A DNA stretch of 64,000 bases from the NCBI RefSeq assembly GCF_002218005.2, contig NZ_AP018679.1:806001-870000 (forward strand), given 5' to 3'. The translations under genes were made by a program, and so were the position numbers. The notes under the pieces were generated by a model. The model was not told where the DNA came from and ran no database searches. It was given only the letters and a program-made list of their open reading frames with translations. The stretch is from Vibrio algivorus (GTDB taxonomy: Bacteria > Pseudomonadota > Gammaproteobacteria > Enterobacterales > Vibrionaceae). This document shows positions 8,070 through 16,787 of the stretch, one piece after another (position 1 is the first letter of the stretch; each line of letters starts with the position of its first letter).

Positions 8070-9341
8070 TTAACCTAATAACTCTATTGGGTAAGTTATA
8101 ATTTTAGGGAATAAAATTAGCAGTAACATAACTATTACATGCACTAATAAAAATGGTGCAATTCCTTTTGCTAGCTCTCCTATTTTAATATTTGAAATAC
8201 TTGCTCCAACATAAAGAACGGTTCCAATTGGTGGGGTTATTAAACCAATACTTAGATTGATAACCATTAATACACCAAAATAAATAGGGTCAATACCATA
8301 AGATATGACAACCGGTAATAATACTGGAGCAAATATTAGAATAGCTGGGATTAAGTCCATCACGCAGCCAACGAGTAGTAAGAAGATCATAATAATTAAG
8401 AGAATTATCATTGGTGATGATGAAATATCTCTTAAAATTGCAACTAATTCTTGAGGGATTTGTGCTATCGTAATGGCATATGCAGATACCATTGCAGAAG
8501 CTGCAATAAACATCACAATACCTGTCGTTTTAGTAGTTGAAATGAAAATGCTCATCAAATCTTTCAGTTTTAATTCTTTATAAAAGAAAGAAATTATTGT
8601 GGCATAAATTGCAGCAACAACACCGGCTTCTGTTGGTGTGAAAATGCCACCTCTCAAACCCACAATGATAATGACCGGTAACATTAAAGCCCAGAATGCA
8701 CTCAGAAAGGCTTTACCACGCTCGCCCCATGTTTTTCTATCAAAAACAGCAATCTCTGTATCACGGTATAAGTATCGCCACATAAACCATAAGCCTAGGC
8801 ACATTAGTAAGCCTGCTGGAGCACCTCCGATAAACATTTTAGTGATACTGACACCACCAATAACACCAAATACAATCATTGGAATTGATGGTGGAATTAC
8901 CATCGCAATAATACCTACAGCACAAATAATTCCGGTAGAAGAACGCGCTGAATACCCTTTCGACATCATCATTGGAATTAAGATAGCACCTAATGCTGCT
9001 GTATCAGCGACAGCAGATCCCGACAAGCCAGCAAAAATTAAGCCCGCGATGATAGCAACATAACCTAAACCACCTTTAATGTGGCCAACCAAAGATAAAG
9101 AAAAATCAACAATACGCTTGGAGACTCCTCCTTGCTTCATAATTTCGCCAGTTAAAATAAAGAAAGGTATCGCCATCAATGAGAAGTTATTTGCACCATT
9201 AATAAAATACTCGGCCATAATTTGATGGTCGTACAATCCCATAGTCGCAAGCATAATTGCAGCAGAGCCTAACATGGCAATTGCAACGGGCGTTCCACTA
9301 AATAAAAGTAGAAATAAAGAGATTAAGAAAAGCCAAATCAT
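8070..9341 (-). CDS. TRAP transporter large membrane subunit (DctM family), second system
   Basis: A 423-residue polytopic membrane protein with DctM motifs: GTPVAIAMLG, LMAIPFFILTGEIMKQGG, FAGLSGSAVADTAALG, MVIPPSIPMIVFG and LGVLMVINLSIGLITPPIGTVLY-like text near residues 350-375. The start overlaps the dctQ end by four bases. It shares the family's architecture with the first system but not close identity, so this is a second independent transporter rather than a recent duplicate. Confidence 0.92.
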   Translation of the reverse strand: MIWLFLISLFLLLFSGTPVAIAMLGSAAIMLATMGLYDHQIMAEYFINGANNFSLMAIPFFILTGEIMKQGGVSKRIVDFSLSLVGHIKGGLGYVAIIAGLIFAGLSGSAVADTAALGAILIPMMMSKGYSARSSTGIICAVGIIAMVIPPSIPMIVFGVIGGVSITKMFIGGAPAGLLMCLGLWFMWRYLYRDTEIAVFDRKTWGERGKAFLSAFWALMLPVIIIVGLRGGIFTPTEAGVVAAIYATIISFFYKELKLKDLMSIFISTTKTTGIVMFIAASAMVSAYAITIAQIPQELVAILRDISSSPMIILLIIMIFLLLVGCVMDLIPAILIFAPVLLPVVISYGIDPIYFGVLMVINLSIGLITPPIGTVLYVGASISNIKIGELAKGIAPFLLVHVIVMLLLILFPKIITYPIELLG

Positions 9342-9796
9342 GAGTTGACTCCTTTTTTAGAAAATATAGATGCAATAATTGTTAATAAAAGAATTGAACA
9401 TGCAACAACCCCAGCAATATAGATAATAGGCGTAGGAATGCCGGTAGAAGGGAGACCCTGATCTTTAGTTAAAATAATCAGCTTTGAACCACCTATAATC
9501 ACTGAAATCAAAACAAATACTGTTATTAGTCTTTGAAATAAAAAGACAACATTACCTATTACACCACTTAACCTTGAAGTCACAATATCAACTTGTAAAT
9601 GATCCCTATCTCTATTTGCAATCATAATTCCTAAAAAAACGACCCACACGAACGCGATTCTTGCGATCTCTTCAGACCATGGAAGGCCAGAATCAAAAAA
9701 GTATCTTAATAAGACATTCATAAAAACTAAGGTAACCATAATTAACATTGAGATTATGGAAATACCATTTATTAACCTGTTTATTATATTTTTCAT
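9338..9796 (-). CDS. TRAP transporter small membrane subunit (DctQ family), second system
   Basis: A 152-residue protein with four membrane segments and the conserved NVLLRYFFDSGLPWSEEIAR region of DctQ. It is first in its operon; the start has an AGGATGG ribosome-binding site. The perfect 16-bp AATTGG-N4-CCAATT palindrome lies about 210 bases upstream. Confidence 0.88.
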   Translation of the reverse strand: MKNIINRLINGISIISMLIMVTLVFMNVLLRYFFDSGLPWSEEIARIAFVWVVFLGIMIANRDRDHLQVDIVTSRLSGVIGNVVFLFQRLITVFVLISVIIGGSKLIILTKDQGLPSTGIPTPIIYIAGVVACSILLLTIIASIFSKKGVNS

Positions 9797-10106
9797 ATCA
9801 CACTATCCATCCTAAGCAGTGAAGTTATGGCAAGTTCAGCTACAATATTCGGACCAGTCTAATAGCCCTATAGATTGTTAATCAATAAACCCAAACCATA
9901 CTAAGGCATCACACCTATGAATAATAATTACACCTTTAATTTTCCTGAGCAATAGGTCAACATGCACGGTGTATTAATTCTGTTACCTGTACATCAATAA
10001 AACAAAATTGGACAACCAATTTAGTGACTTAGATCAACCTAAATGGTTCGGGGAGGGATGAAAGAAATGTATGGATCAAGAATTTAATAGACGATATCAG
10101 AGAGCA
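9797..10106. other. Regulatory region of the second TRAP operon
   Basis: No gene is visible. It contains the operator at 10006-10021 and a possible weak CRP-like sequence around 10023-10038 (GTGA...TCAA). The region also separates the operon from the hairpin behind the GlyGly-CTERM gene. Confidence 0.5.
10006..10021. promoter_or_regulatory. AATTGG-N4-CCAATT operator (UxuR/ExuR type)
   Basis: AATTGGACAACCAATT is a perfect 6-4-6 palindrome with the same spacing as the known E. coli ExuR/UxuR consensus AATTGGTATACCAATT. A UxuR-like GntR protein is encoded at 40489-41253. It lies upstream of the second TRAP operon. Confidence 0.7.
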
Positions 10107-10150
10107 TAAAGTTCCTCTCTTTAATTTGCATATTAAAGAGAGGAACTTTA
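10107..10150 (-). terminator. Long hairpin after the GH50/GlyGly-CTERM operon
   Basis: A perfect 19-bp stem (TAAAGTTCCTCTCTTTAAT and its complement) with a 6-base loop starts 12 bases beyond the stop of the gene at 10162. There is no pronounced T-run. Confidence 0.7.
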
Positions 10151-10161
10151 CATATTGATAA

Positions 10162-10902
10162 CTATTTATTTTTACGACGTAATAAGCCCATTATTGTCAA
10201 CATTAATAATCCAATCCCACCCAAGCTACCGCCGCCTGTACGAAGATTGGACTCAAAAGTACCACCAGCATCTGTGTCACCAGCATCTGTGTCACCAGCA
10301 TCTGTGTCACCAGCATCTGTGTCACCAGAATCTGTGTCACCAGTATCGCCTAGATTACAACCAGACCCCACTGTTGAACTTCCATCAGACAAACGCAGGT
10401 TATCAATAAAAACTTCGACATCATTCACTGTTCCGGCATTACCAAAGTCAATAACTGATATATCAGATAAATCTATTGAGCCTGTATTATTTCCATCTAC
10501 ATATGAAAGATCGATGGAATAAACATCTGTTGTATTGGCGTTAATTGTCATCCAATGCCACGCATCGTTATCATTACTATCTATCAGTTTTATAAGCAGT
10601 TCAGCTGTTTCAGATGAAGTATTAATCGCATCAAAAGAAATATGAGTTACTTGGCTAGCATCTATTGGCGATGATAACGTCAGCTTCATAGGATTCCATT
10701 GATTAGTAGAGTCATAATTGACTTTGAGCGACTTTTCTCCATTTGTACATTGATCCAGACTAATAATATTGGATATATTACTGGTTGAATCAACAACATC
10801 ACCAGCACTAAAAACTTCAAATGATTCGAATGGAGACTGTGCCAAAGCCTGCCCGCTAATAATACTTAAACCTATCGCGAATGATAAAGTTTGCTTTTTC
10901 AT
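10162..10902 (-). CDS. Exported carbohydrate-binding-like protein with GlyGly-CTERM tail
   Basis: A 246-residue protein. Residues 1-21 are a signal peptide (cleavage after ALA). About 25-175 form a beta-rich jelly-roll-like domain ending FIDNLRLSDG, which resembles the CBM-like domains at the front of the neighbouring GH50 enzymes. About 183-212 are an Asp/Gly/Ala/Thr repeat (DTDAG units). The end carries GGGSLGGIGLLMLTIMGL followed by RRKNK, the layout of GlyGly-CTERM proteins processed by rhombosortase in Vibrio and Shewanella. There is no catalytic domain. It is last in a run with GH50 and the porin, 69 bases after the GH50 stop. I infer an agar-binding surface or secreted protein; binding is unproven. 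The linker repeat is a possible source of length variation. Confidence 0.75.
   Translation of the reverse strand: MKKQTLSFAIGLSIISGQALAQSPFESFEVFSAGDVVDSTSNISNIISLDQCTNGEKSLKVNYDSTNQWNPMKLTLSSPIDASQVTHISFDAINTSSETAELLIKLIDSNDNDAWHWMTINANTTDVYSIDLSYVDGNNTGSIDLSDISVIDFGNAGTVNDVEVFIDNLRLSDGSSTVGSGCNLGDTGDTDSGDTDAGDTDAGDTDAGDTDAGGTFESNLRTGGGSLGGIGLLMLTIMGLLRRKNK
10257..10345. repeat. Tandem 15-bp repeat inside the GlyGly-CTERM gene
   Basis: The unit CCAGCATCTGTGTCA is repeated in tandem about five to six times, the last ones with single-base changes (CCAGAATCTGTGTCA, CCAGTATC). It codes for GDTDA units of the linker, so gain or loss of units keeps the frame. Confidence 0.85.
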
Positions 10903-10971
10903 AAAACCGTCCTTATGTTTTATATCTATATGAGAATTCAGCCCTTTCTATCAAAAGGGCTGGTTTAATAT

Positions 10972-13824
10972 TTATTTTGAAAAGCGTTGTTGATATAAAT
11001 TAATATTCACCTGTTTGGCTGCTTCAACTAACTCTTCATATGGTTGATCGGCAATAGTGACAAAACCAATGTTATAGTTTTCACCGTCCCAAGCTCGACC
11101 TGTTGCTGGTGAGTCAAGATATTGGAACCAATGTGCGCCAACAAAATATGGGTTATCAATTACAGACTCCATATAATGGGTATACATATTGGCTCGCTCA
11201 GACTGGCTAGCAGCACTGACAATGCCACCATGATATAATCCAGAATCAGTTGAACCAAAGTGGAACTCACCAATCATGCTAGGCATATCCAATTCAGCTA
11301 AGAACTGTTGGAAATGTGCTTTTGTATTATCTGTAATATCGTTGGCATAAAGGTTATAACTCATTACATCAACGTATTTAGCTGCTGCTCTTGCTATTTC
11401 AGGTGTTAGCCCCCAATCAGAAAAGCGTGCGCCTAAGTATAAGTGGTGAGGTAATACTCTTTTGATTTCTTTTTTTACAATAGAGAAATATCGCTCACCT
11501 AATATTTGTAGAAGTTCAGAATAATCTGTTTTCATACCAGGTTTTAATTTTTCTCTATAATCAAAAGACTTTTCAAACTCTCCCCAAGAACCAATATCAG
11601 TCGACCAAGCATTATTTAAAGCCGCAATGGTTTTATATTTAGATTTCAAATGTGTCGTAAACGCTTTTTTGACATAGCTTTCCTTGGCATCGTAGCTCAA
11701 TGCATTAATGATTAACCCATAATGGTTAGCTTCATTCATGACATTTCCCCAGCTGATTTCATTGTCGACAAACGTTCCAACTAACCAAGGATCATTATCA
11801 CTGACTTTACTTGCAACCCGTTCTGCCATTTTTCGAGTACTTTCTTGAAACTTTGGATCAAATGGATCATGAATAGGCCCCCAGTAGTCATTGCCAGTGC
11901 TAATTCTTTGATAATCACCCGTAATCCAACCATGGGCTTCATAAGCAACTTTCCCATTGTCGTAAAACATTGGATCAATCCAATTGCCCAATGTTGTAAA
12001 GCCCCAATCTCGCATTCTTTCTAATGTGACATCTTTCCATATTCTCATCGTTTCTTCTTTCGAAATGTCATATTTACGCATTAAATTTGCTCGATAAAAG
12101 CTGAAAACCTCTCCTTTTTTTAACGCACCCGAATGCACATAGGTCGCATAATCGTAATTACTAGCTAACGGATCATCCTCTTCTGGTAACCAAGTAAACA
12201 TAGAATGTCGCAGTTCAGATGGTACAAAACGGCCACTACGCTCATCAGGATTCTCATAATCAACGCCTGTAATCGTCACAGTGTCATCCATTCGAACATT
12301 ATCTAAGCCTGTCATAAAAAATAAATGCCCTTCAGGATCAACGAGTGACCATTTTCCATCGACTTTTTCTGTTCGGAAAAAGCCAGTTGCCTCTAATTTT
12401 GGTCCATCTTTCCATCCACCAAATTTACTTCGGTCGGCCAGTAGTTTGGCGGTTTTCAGGCTTTCTAAGTCCTTTTTTCCTTGTTTTTTCAACTCATCTA
12501 TTGAATGAATTTTTTCGGGCCAATCTGCATGGGTAGACTGACCAAATTCATCAACGAGACCTGCATATCGAGTAGCATCCGCATTTAAATTAGGAATTAG
12601 GCGGACAGAATCTAGAATAATACGAGTGTCTTTTGTTGGATTTTGTAAATAAAGTTGGATTGATTTGATATTAGAAAGGTTTAACTCTGTTTCACCCCAC
12701 CCATAGCTAATTTTTTGGGCATTATAGGATTTTTTAGGCGGCTCACTTCTCATACCCGAAACTAACTTTCCGCTTAACTGAGACAATGACATATAGTAGG
12801 TATTCATTTCGTGGGGTGCGAGAGTCATATATGCTGACATACTATCTGTCACACCATCCGCCGTGCCACCCCAGTTTTTATTTTCAGCCTGATCTACACG
12901 AACAAACATTTGAATAGGTTCATTCGTCGGATTTTCAATATCAAATGCTAGGTTAAAATCTTGTTCTTTTGACCAATCCCATTTATCTTTTGGTGCTAAC
13001 GTAAGGTTTGGATACGCATTCTCTGATGAATATTGCACCTCTATTCCTTGTCCTTCCGCTGTATCTACTGTTTTAACACTGGTTGACACACTGCGTTCAG
13101 ATATATAACTCGCTTCACCACTATCAAAATCAGTAATGACTTTCACTGTAGGCACAGGGCCAACATCAATGATTTGTTCTTTAGCTGAAATAAAGTCACC
13201 CGTTGCATCAATTAATTCAAAATTATCAAGCACAACTGTTTGTGCATCTATTGGGCCTTGAACAAACACTTGCAATTCAACTAATTTCCGTAAATCTAGC
13301 TGGTCTCCATCCCAATAGTTATTTAATTTTCGCTTTCCACCGTTAAATAACATCTCAACGGTTTCCGTTTCGCCCGCAGGGATACTGATAGCATAATTTA
13401 ACTGATTAGTTTGTGCTCCCAATGAGCCAATATTATCTACAACTTTAAATATAATATTTGCTGAAGTATCACTTGGATTTGTTACATCTACCTTAAAACT
13501 ACCTTTGGAATTCCAATTCCAAATACCTTCACTAGGTACTATTTTTATATTAGGCCAAAACTTAAATTTATTAACTTCAGAGACTTCATCAAAACTAATT
13601 TTTAAAGCATTTGAACCTGCGGTAACACCTTGATCCATTATTTTTTCTACTTTGGCATGAGAAACGGCAATATTGTTAAAAAAAGAATCCGATTCAAAGT
13701 CAGGGAGTGAGACAGGGATATTATCACCATCAACGGTTTGTGTTTCTGGCGCTTTAGTGTGTTGACATCCATAAGTTGTCATTAACACACTAGCCAACAT
13801 AATAGCTATATATGATTTTTTCAT
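10972..13824 (-). CDS. GH50 beta-agarase, lipoprotein type
   Basis: A 950-residue enzyme. The N-terminus has a lipoprotein-like signal ending TTYGC with C20 as likely lipid attachment site. Two CBM-like beta-domains follow (about 45-215 and 230-410), then the GH50 catalytic domain (about 415-945). Predicted catalytic residues are E689 in VDNEISWGN (acid/base) and E853 in MIGEFHFG (nucleophile), by analogy with Saccharophagus Aga50D. The conserved tail YFVGAHWFQYLDSP is intact. GH50 agarases cut agarose or neoagaro-oligosaccharides, many releasing neoagarobiose. The probable location is the outer membrane. It lies downstream of the porin and upstream of the GlyGly-CTERM gene, probably co-transcribed. 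The ribosome-binding site is AGAGGTAG. Confidence 0.93.
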   Translation of the reverse strand: MKKSYIAIMLASVLMTTYGCQHTKAPETQTVDGDNIPVSLPDFESDSFFNNIAVSHAKVEKIMDQGVTAGSNALKISFDEVSEVNKFKFWPNIKIVPSEGIWNWNSKGSFKVDVTNPSDTSANIIFKVVDNIGSLGAQTNQLNYAISIPAGETETVEMLFNGGKRKLNNYWDGDQLDLRKLVELQVFVQGPIDAQTVVLDNFELIDATGDFISAKEQIIDVGPVPTVKVITDFDSGEASYISERSVSTSVKTVDTAEGQGIEVQYSSENAYPNLTLAPKDKWDWSKEQDFNLAFDIENPTNEPIQMFVRVDQAENKNWGGTADGVTDSMSAYMTLAPHEMNTYYMSLSQLSGKLVSGMRSEPPKKSYNAQKISYGWGETELNLSNIKSIQLYLQNPTKDTRIILDSVRLIPNLNADATRYAGLVDEFGQSTHADWPEKIHSIDELKKQGKKDLESLKTAKLLADRSKFGGWKDGPKLEATGFFRTEKVDGKWSLVDPEGHLFFMTGLDNVRMDDTVTITGVDYENPDERSGRFVPSELRHSMFTWLPEEDDPLASNYDYATYVHSGALKKGEVFSFYRANLMRKYDISKEETMRIWKDVTLERMRDWGFTTLGNWIDPMFYDNGKVAYEAHGWITGDYQRISTGNDYWGPIHDPFDPKFQESTRKMAERVASKVSDNDPWLVGTFVDNEISWGNVMNEANHYGLIINALSYDAKESYVKKAFTTHLKSKYKTIAALNNAWSTDIGSWGEFEKSFDYREKLKPGMKTDYSELLQILGERYFSIVKKEIKRVLPHHLYLGARFSDWGLTPEIARAAAKYVDVMSYNLYANDITDNTKAHFQQFLAELDMPSMIGEFHFGSTDSGLYHGGIVSAASQSERANMYTHYMESVIDNPYFVGAHWFQYLDSPATGRAWDGENYNIGFVTIADQPYEELVEAAKQVNINLYQQRFSK

Positions 13825-13910
13825 TATGGGCTACCTCTATTAGTTATAAATATCAGCAACCTACAAACCTCATGTCAAAGGTTGCTGATCTACATCAAAA
13901 TGGGAAAACG

Positions 13911-15236
13911 TTACCACCAAGCTTCGAATTGAACGCCAAATGATAAAGCATCGGAGCTCCCCATTGGAATATCACCATCAATAGCCCAACGGTCATAGAC
14001 TTTTGATTCAACATTCATATCTGCATAGGTTGCATATAAACGAATGACAGGTCGATCCCAAAAACTGCCTCCAATGTGTAAATTTTGAGCCAAAGTCACT
14101 TTATAACCATCATTGGTGCCATCATCTGATTTATTAACTCCTTTTAAATCAACAAATTCATAACCAGTTTCAATTTCTGTTGACGTTCTCTCATTCCAAA
14201 CATATGTCCCACGGACAACAAATGTATTCCAATTTGATTCATATAGTTGTGTCCCTGCACGCGCTCGAGCTTCTTCATCAAATTTTGCATTTTCATGTTG
14301 TGCAATATAGTTTAATCGAACAGAGTCTGTGAGCTCTTTATAACCTTGGAAAAACGCACCGAATTGGTCAGTCGCAAGCGCTTCCCATGAGCCTCGTGTT
14401 AATGATCCTGTAGCATTACGACTATACCGAACAAATAACTCGTCCCAATTTGTCCAATCACCATAACGTAACTTAGCCGCAGCTTGGTAGCCATCAGGGT
14501 TCATATCTTTATAAGTACCATTACCTGATGGATGTTCTTCATCTCGATTCGGCCCCATATATGTTCCGTAATTAGCATAAAGGTTAAGTGATAGATTTTC
14601 GGCTAATACGATGTCACGTAATGAAGTACTAAATGCGATCATTTCACCAGAGTCATCATCACCACCAGCTGGACCTGCTCCATTGGCACCTTCATCATAT
14701 AAATTACGAGTCACCCCTAAATAAAGGTTACCAATTCCTATATCAATGTTATCTATACCAAAACCAGCACCATCGCTTGATAACGGCTGTGAGTCAGTTA
14801 AAAAGGTTTCTACACGCCCATAATAGCGCTTACCAGCCCAAAATGTTGCAGAAGGATTAGTTGAAATAACACCATCTGCAACCACATAGAACTCATCTAA
14901 AGCCAATTCTGTACCATAAACAATGTTAGCGTTTACACCCCAGTTCATATCATTTTTAGCTGCGTAACCATAATCAAAATGCATCTCGACCCAATTTGAT
15001 TCATTCCCTAAACGACCAGCTGAAGTATCAGTATAAGTATTACCTGGTAAACGAAATACATTACTTCCTGTATTTGCCCAGTCATATGCCGTTTTATTTA
15101 AAACAGGATCATTTGTAATACCAATACCTGCTTTAGCATAACCATGGTAATTCATTCCTTCTTCAATTGCCGCGTTAGCCGAAAGCGATAATAATAAAGA
15201 GGCACTCAATATAGAGTATCTAAACTGCTTGTTCAT
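13911..15236 (-). CDS. LamB/maltoporin-family outer membrane porin
   Basis: A 441-residue outer-membrane protein with a signal peptide cleaved after ANA (about residue 22). The LamB family is recognised from MNYHGYAKAGIG at the mature start, FWAGKRYYGR, the segment GIDNIDIGIGNLYLGVTR, and the final aromatic FEAWW strand. LamB porins pass linear oligosaccharides along a greasy slide of aromatic residues. The context implies neoagaro-oligosaccharides rather than maltodextrins. It heads the porin-GH50-GlyGly-CTERM run; a GalR-like operator lies about 130 bases upstream. The ribosome-binding site is AAGGAAATAT. Confidence 0.9.
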   Translation of the reverse strand: MNKQFRYSILSASLLLSLSANAAIEEGMNYHGYAKAGIGITNDPVLNKTAYDWANTGSNVFRLPGNTYTDTSAGRLGNESNWVEMHFDYGYAAKNDMNWGVNANIVYGTELALDEFYVVADGVISTNPSATFWAGKRYYGRVETFLTDSQPLSSDGAGFGIDNIDIGIGNLYLGVTRNLYDEGANGAGPAGGDDDSGEMIAFSTSLRDIVLAENLSLNLYANYGTYMGPNRDEEHPSGNGTYKDMNPDGYQAAAKLRYGDWTNWDELFVRYSRNATGSLTRGSWEALATDQFGAFFQGYKELTDSVRLNYIAQHENAKFDEEARARAGTQLYESNWNTFVVRGTYVWNERTSTEIETGYEFVDLKGVNKSDDGTNDGYKVTLAQNLHIGGSFWDRPVIRLYATYADMNVESKVYDRWAIDGDIPMGSSDALSFGVQFEAWW

Positions 15237-15568
15237 TATATTTCCTTATTTAAATGTGGTTATTTATTATTCATTGCCAATATATTCATTTAAAAAATAA
15301 CAAATTGTTCATATTAAATTAGTGATATATTTAACATTTTGATTAAGGTTAACCAGGACAGGTGTAAACGTTTAACATAAAAAGGAGAAAGAAACCAATA
15401 AGTACTTAATAAACAATAATTTGCATAAAAAACGTAAACATAATGAATTTTCATAAATGTGCGGCAAATCACCAATTGGTTAATAAATGATAATTAACAT
15501 GTAAATCAATTTGCAGATTGGCCGTTCTTAGTTTACGTTGACTTAATCTTTTGTAGAGGTGTGTAAAG
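15237..15568. promoter_or_regulatory. Divergent promoter region, porin / GH117
   Basis: This 332-bp gap drives the porin operon leftward and GH117 rightward. It holds a GalR-like site (15363-15376) and a 10-bp palindrome ACCAATTGGT (15471-15480) made of two overlapping half-sites of the UxuR-like operator. Both regulators could act here. Confidence 0.6.
15363..15376. promoter_or_regulatory. GalR-like operator
   Basis: TGTAAACGTTTAAC matches the GalR/GalS-type LacI-family consensus TGTAANCGNTTACA at 12 of the 12 defined positions except the last two. Confidence 0.6.
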
Positions 15569-16648
15569 ATGTCAGAAATTAAAAAACTCAGTTTAGCTTC
15601 GCAACGTGCAATTGACCGCGGTTATGATAACCGTGGCCCAGAGTGGCTAATAGAATTTGAGGTCGAAGAATTAAAAGGTGATTTCGCTTTTGAGGAAGGC
15701 GTCATTCGTCGTGATCCTTCTGCCGTCATTCAAGTTGATGAGCATTACCACTGTTGGTATACCAAAGGTAAAGGGGAAACCAAAGGTTTTACTGGTAACC
15801 CTGATGATAAAGTTTTTCCATGGGATCAAACCGAAGTATGGCATGCAACATCATCAGATGGGTACGTATGGAAAGAGCAAGGATCCGCAATTCAACCAGG
15901 TCAACCCGGTCGTTATGATGATCGAGCTGTTTTCACACCAGAGGTACTTGCTCATGATGGTAAATATTATTTAGTTTATCAAACAGTGCAAGCACCATAT
16001 ACCAATCGTCAATTTGAAGAAATTGCTATCGCTTGGGCTGATTCTCCATATGGACCTTGGAATACATCTGATGCGCCAATTTTAAGCCCTGAAAAAGATG
16101 GAGAATGGGAAGGCGATGAAGACAACCGATTCCATATAAAATCGAAAGGCAGTTTTGATAGCCACAAAGTACATGATCCTTGCCTCATGTATTTTAACAA
16201 TAAATTTTATCTTTATTATAAAGGTGAAACCATGGGTGAAGAAATGAACATGGGTGGCCGTGAAATTAAGCATGGCGTAGCTATTGCAGATAATATACTC
16301 GGCCCTTATATCAAGTCAGAGTTCAACCCAATTTCAAACTCTGGTCACGAAGTCGCAATATGGCATCAAAACAACGGTATAGCGTCATTGATCACGACAG
16401 ATGGGCCTGAAAAAAACACCATTCAATGGGCATCAGATGGTATCAATTTTCAAATTATGGCCCATATCAAAGGCGCACCTGAAGCTTTAGGTATCTTTCG
16501 CAACCTAGAAGAAGGCAAGTTGCCTGATCCAGGTCTGGAATGGGGTCTCTGCCATAAATATGATAACTCTTGGAATTGGAACTTTATTTGTCGCTATCGC
16601 ATCAAACGCCAAATTTTAAATGCGGGTACCTTCCAAAACAGTAATTAA
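15569..16648 (+). CDS. GH117 alpha-neoagarobiose hydrolase (3,6-anhydro-L-galactosidase)
   Basis: A 359-residue five-bladed beta-propeller enzyme without signal peptide, so cytoplasmic. GH117 removes the non-reducing-end 3,6-anhydro-L-galactose from neoagarobiose and longer neoagaro-oligosaccharides, giving AHG plus D-galactose. The N-terminal swap segment ([20 protein letters not shown]), the RRDPSAVI motif with the probable base D49, VHDPCLMY, and GHEVAIW with a His/Glu pair are present. The length agrees with the family. A strong ribosome-binding site (AGAGGTG) precedes the ATG. Two hairpins separate it from the GH2 gene. Confidence 0.93.
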   Translation: MSEIKKLSLASQRAIDRGYDNRGPEWLIEFEVEELKGDFAFEEGVIRRDPSAVIQVDEHYHCWYTKGKGETKGFTGNPDDKVFPWDQTEVWHATSSDGYVWKEQGSAIQPGQPGRYDDRAVFTPEVLAHDGKYYLVYQTVQAPYTNRQFEEIAIAWADSPYGPWNTSDAPILSPEKDGEWEGDEDNRFHIKSKGSFDSHKVHDPCLMYFNNKFYLYYKGETMGEEMNMGGREIKHGVAIADNILGPYIKSEFNPISNSGHEVAIWHQNNGIASLITTDGPEKNTIQWASDGINFQIMAHIKGAPEALGIFRNLEEGKLPDPGLEWGLCHKYDNSWNWNFICRYRIKRQILNAGTFQNSN

Positions 16649-16660
16649 TTGGTTAGTTAA

Positions 16661-16702
16661 AACCTCACTGTTTGTTCACCACCTAGGTATATCAGTGAGG
16701 TT
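16661..16702 (+). terminator. First hairpin after GH117
   Basis: AACCTCACTG pairs with CAGTGAGGTT across a 22-base loop, 13 bases beyond the GH117 stop. No T-run follows, so it may protect the mRNA end or pause polymerase. Confidence 0.5.
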
Positions 16703-16717
16703 ATCTTCTCCACATTG

Positions 16718-16753
16718 AAAAGGTTTTCATATTAATCATGAGAACCTTTTTTA
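16718..16753 (+). terminator. Rho-independent terminator between GH117 and GH2
   Basis: AAAAGGTTTTCAT and ATGAGAACCTTTT form a 13-bp stem with one mismatch and end in a T-run. GH2 starts only 35 bases later, so GH2 expression depends on read-through or on a promoter overlapping this hairpin. Confidence 0.7.
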
Positions 16754-16787
16754 TTTATAGCTCTTTCGCTTCTTAGAGGATTTAACG

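Noticed and set aside
10257..10345. Possible CRISPR array
   Set aside because: Units are only 15 bp, contiguous without spacers, in coding frame; no cas genes are present.
10155..10522. Plus-strand frames with SPASVSP or HQHLC repeats
   Set aside because: They are shadows of the 15-bp repeat in the GlyGly-CTERM gene on the minus strand.
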